Shown: positions 6,112 to 7,189 of the stretch, piece after piece
Position numbering within the stretch: the stretch's first letter is position 1
Layout: every line of letters starts with the position of its first letter
Assembly: GCA_003485825.1 (NCBI GenBank)
Contig: DNHN01000306.1
Coordinates: forward strand, 1-7,189
Direction: 5' to 3'
Length of the DNA stretch: 7,189 nt
Source of the DNA: Bacteroidota bacterium
GTDB taxonomy: Bacteria; Bacteroidota; Bacteroidia; NS11-12g; UBA9320
The notes under the pieces: generated by a model
The model's input: only the letters and a program-made list of their open reading frames with translations
Told to the model about the DNA's origin: nothing
Database searches by the model: none
Program-made: the position numbers and the translations under genes

Positions 6112-6660
6112 ATGGTTTCAAACACAGCACCACAGAATAGAATAAGTACGTTAGATGAGATGGTTCGTTTACTCAAAAATGGGGACTACAATCCAGTTCT
6201 TTCTCAGGCAGAGCATACTACTTTAAGTCTAGACGACGTGTTACCTTACCTCCATTTTAACAAAGGGAGGTATACTCGAAACTGTATCGCAAGAGACGAT
6301 TATTTTGAACTCGTGCTGTTATGCTGGGAGCAAGGCCAGAAGACTGCCATTCACTGCCACAACAATCAAGAATGCTGGGTAAAAGTAGTTGCTGGAAGTT
6401 TTGCAGAGGAACTTTATCGAATAAATAATACTTCAGGAGAAATGGAGTATATTTCGACTGAAATGCTGTCACAGCACGATGTGACTGCTGTGGAAGATGC
6501 CAATATATTTCACAATCTTACCAATAAAAGTAGAGGCAGAAGTATCAGTTTACATCTGTACATGAAGCCGATAGAAGAATGTCGAATCTATGATGAAGAA
6601 ACATCACAAATTAAGCGAGTGTCACTATCTTATGATACGTTGGAAGGTAAGCCTTGTTAA
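6112..6660 (+). CDS. cdo: Cysteine dioxygenase (thiol dioxygenase, cupin fold)
   Basis: The protein has 182 residues from ATG 6112. An in-frame TTG at 6097 would add five residues but lies inside the promoter -7 box. It is a cysteine dioxygenase, a mononuclear iron cupin that oxidises L-cysteine with O2 to cysteine sulfinate in the cytoplasm. Iron ligands are His81 and His83 (AIHCHNNQECW) and His134 (IFHNLTNKS). Arg56 in RYTRN matches the mammalian carboxylate-binding Arg60. Ser146-His148-Tyr150 in SLHLY match the Ser153-His155-Tyr157 triad. Cys88 takes the place of mammalian Cys93, so the Cys-Tyr thioether cofactor could form; most bacterial enzymes have Gly there. Cys157 (IEEC) also aligns with mammalian Cys164. 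The length is slightly below the roughly 200 residues of mammalian enzymes. The gene diverges from the cysteine sulfinate decarboxylase that uses its product, and a terminator follows at 6720. Confidence 0.94.
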   Translation: MVSNTAPQNRISTLDEMVRLLKNGDYNPVLSQAEHTTLSLDDVLPYLHFNKGRYTRNCIARDDYFELVLLCWEQGQKTAIHCHNNQECWVKVVAGSFAEELYRINNTSGEMEYISTEMLSQHDVTAVEDANIFHNLTNKSRGRSISLHLYMKPIEECRIYDEETSQIKRVSLSYDTLEGKPC

Positions 6661-6719
6661 CTAACTTCCGTTTTAGCAGTATAGAATTTAGACCGCCTTC
6701 GACCAGCAGTGTTTAATTG

Positions 6720-6759
6720 AAATTGACTCACCATGGTATACCATAGCAAGTCAATTTTT
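6720..6759 (+). terminator. Intrinsic terminator after cysteine dioxygenase
   Basis: AAATTGACT (6720-6728) pairs perfectly with AGTCAATTT (6749-6757), and a T run continues to 6759. The apical part contains a second perfect palindrome, ATGGTATACCAT (6733-6744), that would extend the hairpin across a small internal loop. It lies 60 bp after the dioxygenase stop codon in the right orientation. The stem is AT-rich, so its strength is moderate. Confidence 0.6.
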
Positions 6760-6784
6760 GTAAGCAAAAGCCTGTAGTTATCGC

Positions 6785-6973
6785 TTATTTCTTTTTAGGT
6801 ACAACAGCCACTTTGTTGAAGTCGGCTGCAGCATTGATTACTTTTTGATTAATTGGAGAACTACCTGACGCTCTGTCTGGCAAAAAAAAGAAAATGAGTG
6901 TACACCCATTCTCTATTTCTATTTGACCAAATATTTCACTCAAAATAGCTTTACATTGAAAGCAGTTAGGAGT
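6785..6973 (-). other. Start-less open frame, possible gene remnant, unrecognised
   Basis: A 62-codon minus-strand frame lies between stop codons and ends at TAA 6787-6785. It contains no ATG or GTG. The first part reads TPNCFQCKAILSEIFGQ with a CxxC, a middle part comes from a poly-T run (Ile-Phe-Phe-Phe-Leu), and the end is lysine-rich (DFNKVAVVPKKK). The tail looks like the end of a real protein, but no family is recognised. An ATG at 6909 is in another frame and would join this tail only by slippage at the eight-base T run. A hairpin with a T-rich tail lies inside it, which argues against an intact gene. It may be a decayed gene end or chance. Confidence 0.2.
6882..6910 (-). terminator. 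Minus-strand terminator-like hairpin with T-rich tail
   Basis: On the minus strand AATGGGT and ACTCATT pair around a GTAC loop (6910-6893), and TTCTTTTTTTT follows at once. The fifth pair is G-U in minus-strand RNA but A-C in plus-strand RNA, so the fold favours the minus strand. No minus-strand gene is visible to its right in the window, so its client is unknown. Confidence 0.35.
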
Positions 6974-7003
6974 TTAAAATGGAGCAGTTGTATAGTAAAA
7001 TAT

Positions 7004-7011
7004 TATTTTTG
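7004..7011 (+). promoter_or_regulatory. Candidate -7 promoter element of the last gene
   Basis: TATTTTTG matches TAnnTTTG exactly and lies 36 bp before the TTG start at 7048. No good TTTG is seen at the usual 19-21 bp upstream (nearest TTG ends at 6990, 13 bp away), and the region is AT-rich, so chance is possible. Confidence 0.3.
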
Positions 7012-7047
7012 TGAAAACTATTTAGAGTTAATCATAAAATTACCATT

Positions 7048-7189
7048 TTGAAACATTTTATACTATGTAATTTTTGGGTAGTGATTTCTCTATTTTTAGC
7101 GAATTCACTAGAAGCTCAGGTATTAAATGCGGGCAGTGATACAGCGATATGCACGGGCCAGTCTTTTCAATTAGGAGGGAGTCCTACTG
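7048..7189 (+). CDS. Secreted, probably surface-associated protein, partial (N-terminus only)
   Basis: The frame is open for 47 codons to the window edge. A signal peptide is clear: MKHFILCNFWVV, a hydrophobic core, then cleavage near LEA/Q. The mature start, QVLNAGSDTAICTGQSFQLGG, follows the G-x-D-T-x-I-C-x-G-Q pattern common at the start of large Bacteroidota surface proteins that often carry Ig-like or PKD repeats and a type IX secretion sorting domain at the far end. That end is outside the window, so secretion route and function are inference. No ATG is available in frame: the only reasonable start is TTG at 7048, giving M-K-H-F, and the nearest upstream in-frame stop is TGA at 7012. 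It is an independent unit after about 390 bp without a convincing gene. Confidence 0.65.
   Translation, partial: MKHFILCNFWVVISLFLANSLEAQVLNAGSDTAICTGQSFQLGGSPT

Noticed and set aside
6979..7014. 11-codon ATG frame (MEQLYSKILFL) before the last gene
   Set aside because: It ends at TGA 7012-7014 without a ribosome-binding site and overlaps the candidate promoter; nothing supports a leader peptide.

Overview
The window comes from a Bacteroidota genome, most likely a marine or free-living Flavobacteriia-type organism. The grounds are a TonB-dependent receptor with a carboxypeptidase-regulatory-like N-terminal domain, a lipoprotein with the acidic C-S-D-E start used in this phylum, promoters of the TTTG-N19/20-TAnnTTTG class instead of sigma-70 boxes, little use of Shine-Dalgarno sequences, and a final secreted protein whose mature start is typical of Bacteroidota surface proteins. 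The genus cannot be named from the sequence.

Left part (1-3137, minus strand): an apparent three-gene metal-acquisition operon. It is read in the order small His/Cys-rich exported protein (2762-3070), ZnuD-like TonB-dependent receptor (444-2702), acidic-start lipoprotein (1-438, cut by the window edge). A promoter with an overlapping 22-bp dyad lies just upstream (3073-3120).

Centre (3138-6660): a compact taurine or hypotaurine biosynthesis locus. A group II PLP decarboxylase (4653-6014) carries the exact F-x19-S-x-Y substrate motif of cysteine sulfinate decarboxylase. It is followed after 17 bp by a PutP-family sodium:solute symporter (3138-4634). Diverging from the decarboxylase across a 97-bp gap is cysteine dioxygenase (6112-6660). 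Together they would convert L-cysteine to cysteine sulfinate and then hypotaurine. The symporter probably moves a pathway substrate, a product, or another osmolyte. Both divergent promoters can be read, and both would give very short leaders. The cysteine dioxygenase keeps the Cys and Tyr that form the thioether cofactor of animal enzymes, whereas most bacterial homologues have Gly at the Cys position.

Right part (6661-7189): a terminator for the dioxygenase gene, then about 290 bp without a convincing gene. This holds an unrecognised start-less open frame on the minus strand and a minus-strand terminator-like hairpin. After it comes the first 47 codons of a secreted, probably surface-associated protein that runs off the window. 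No tRNA, rRNA, CRISPR array or insertion sequence was seen.
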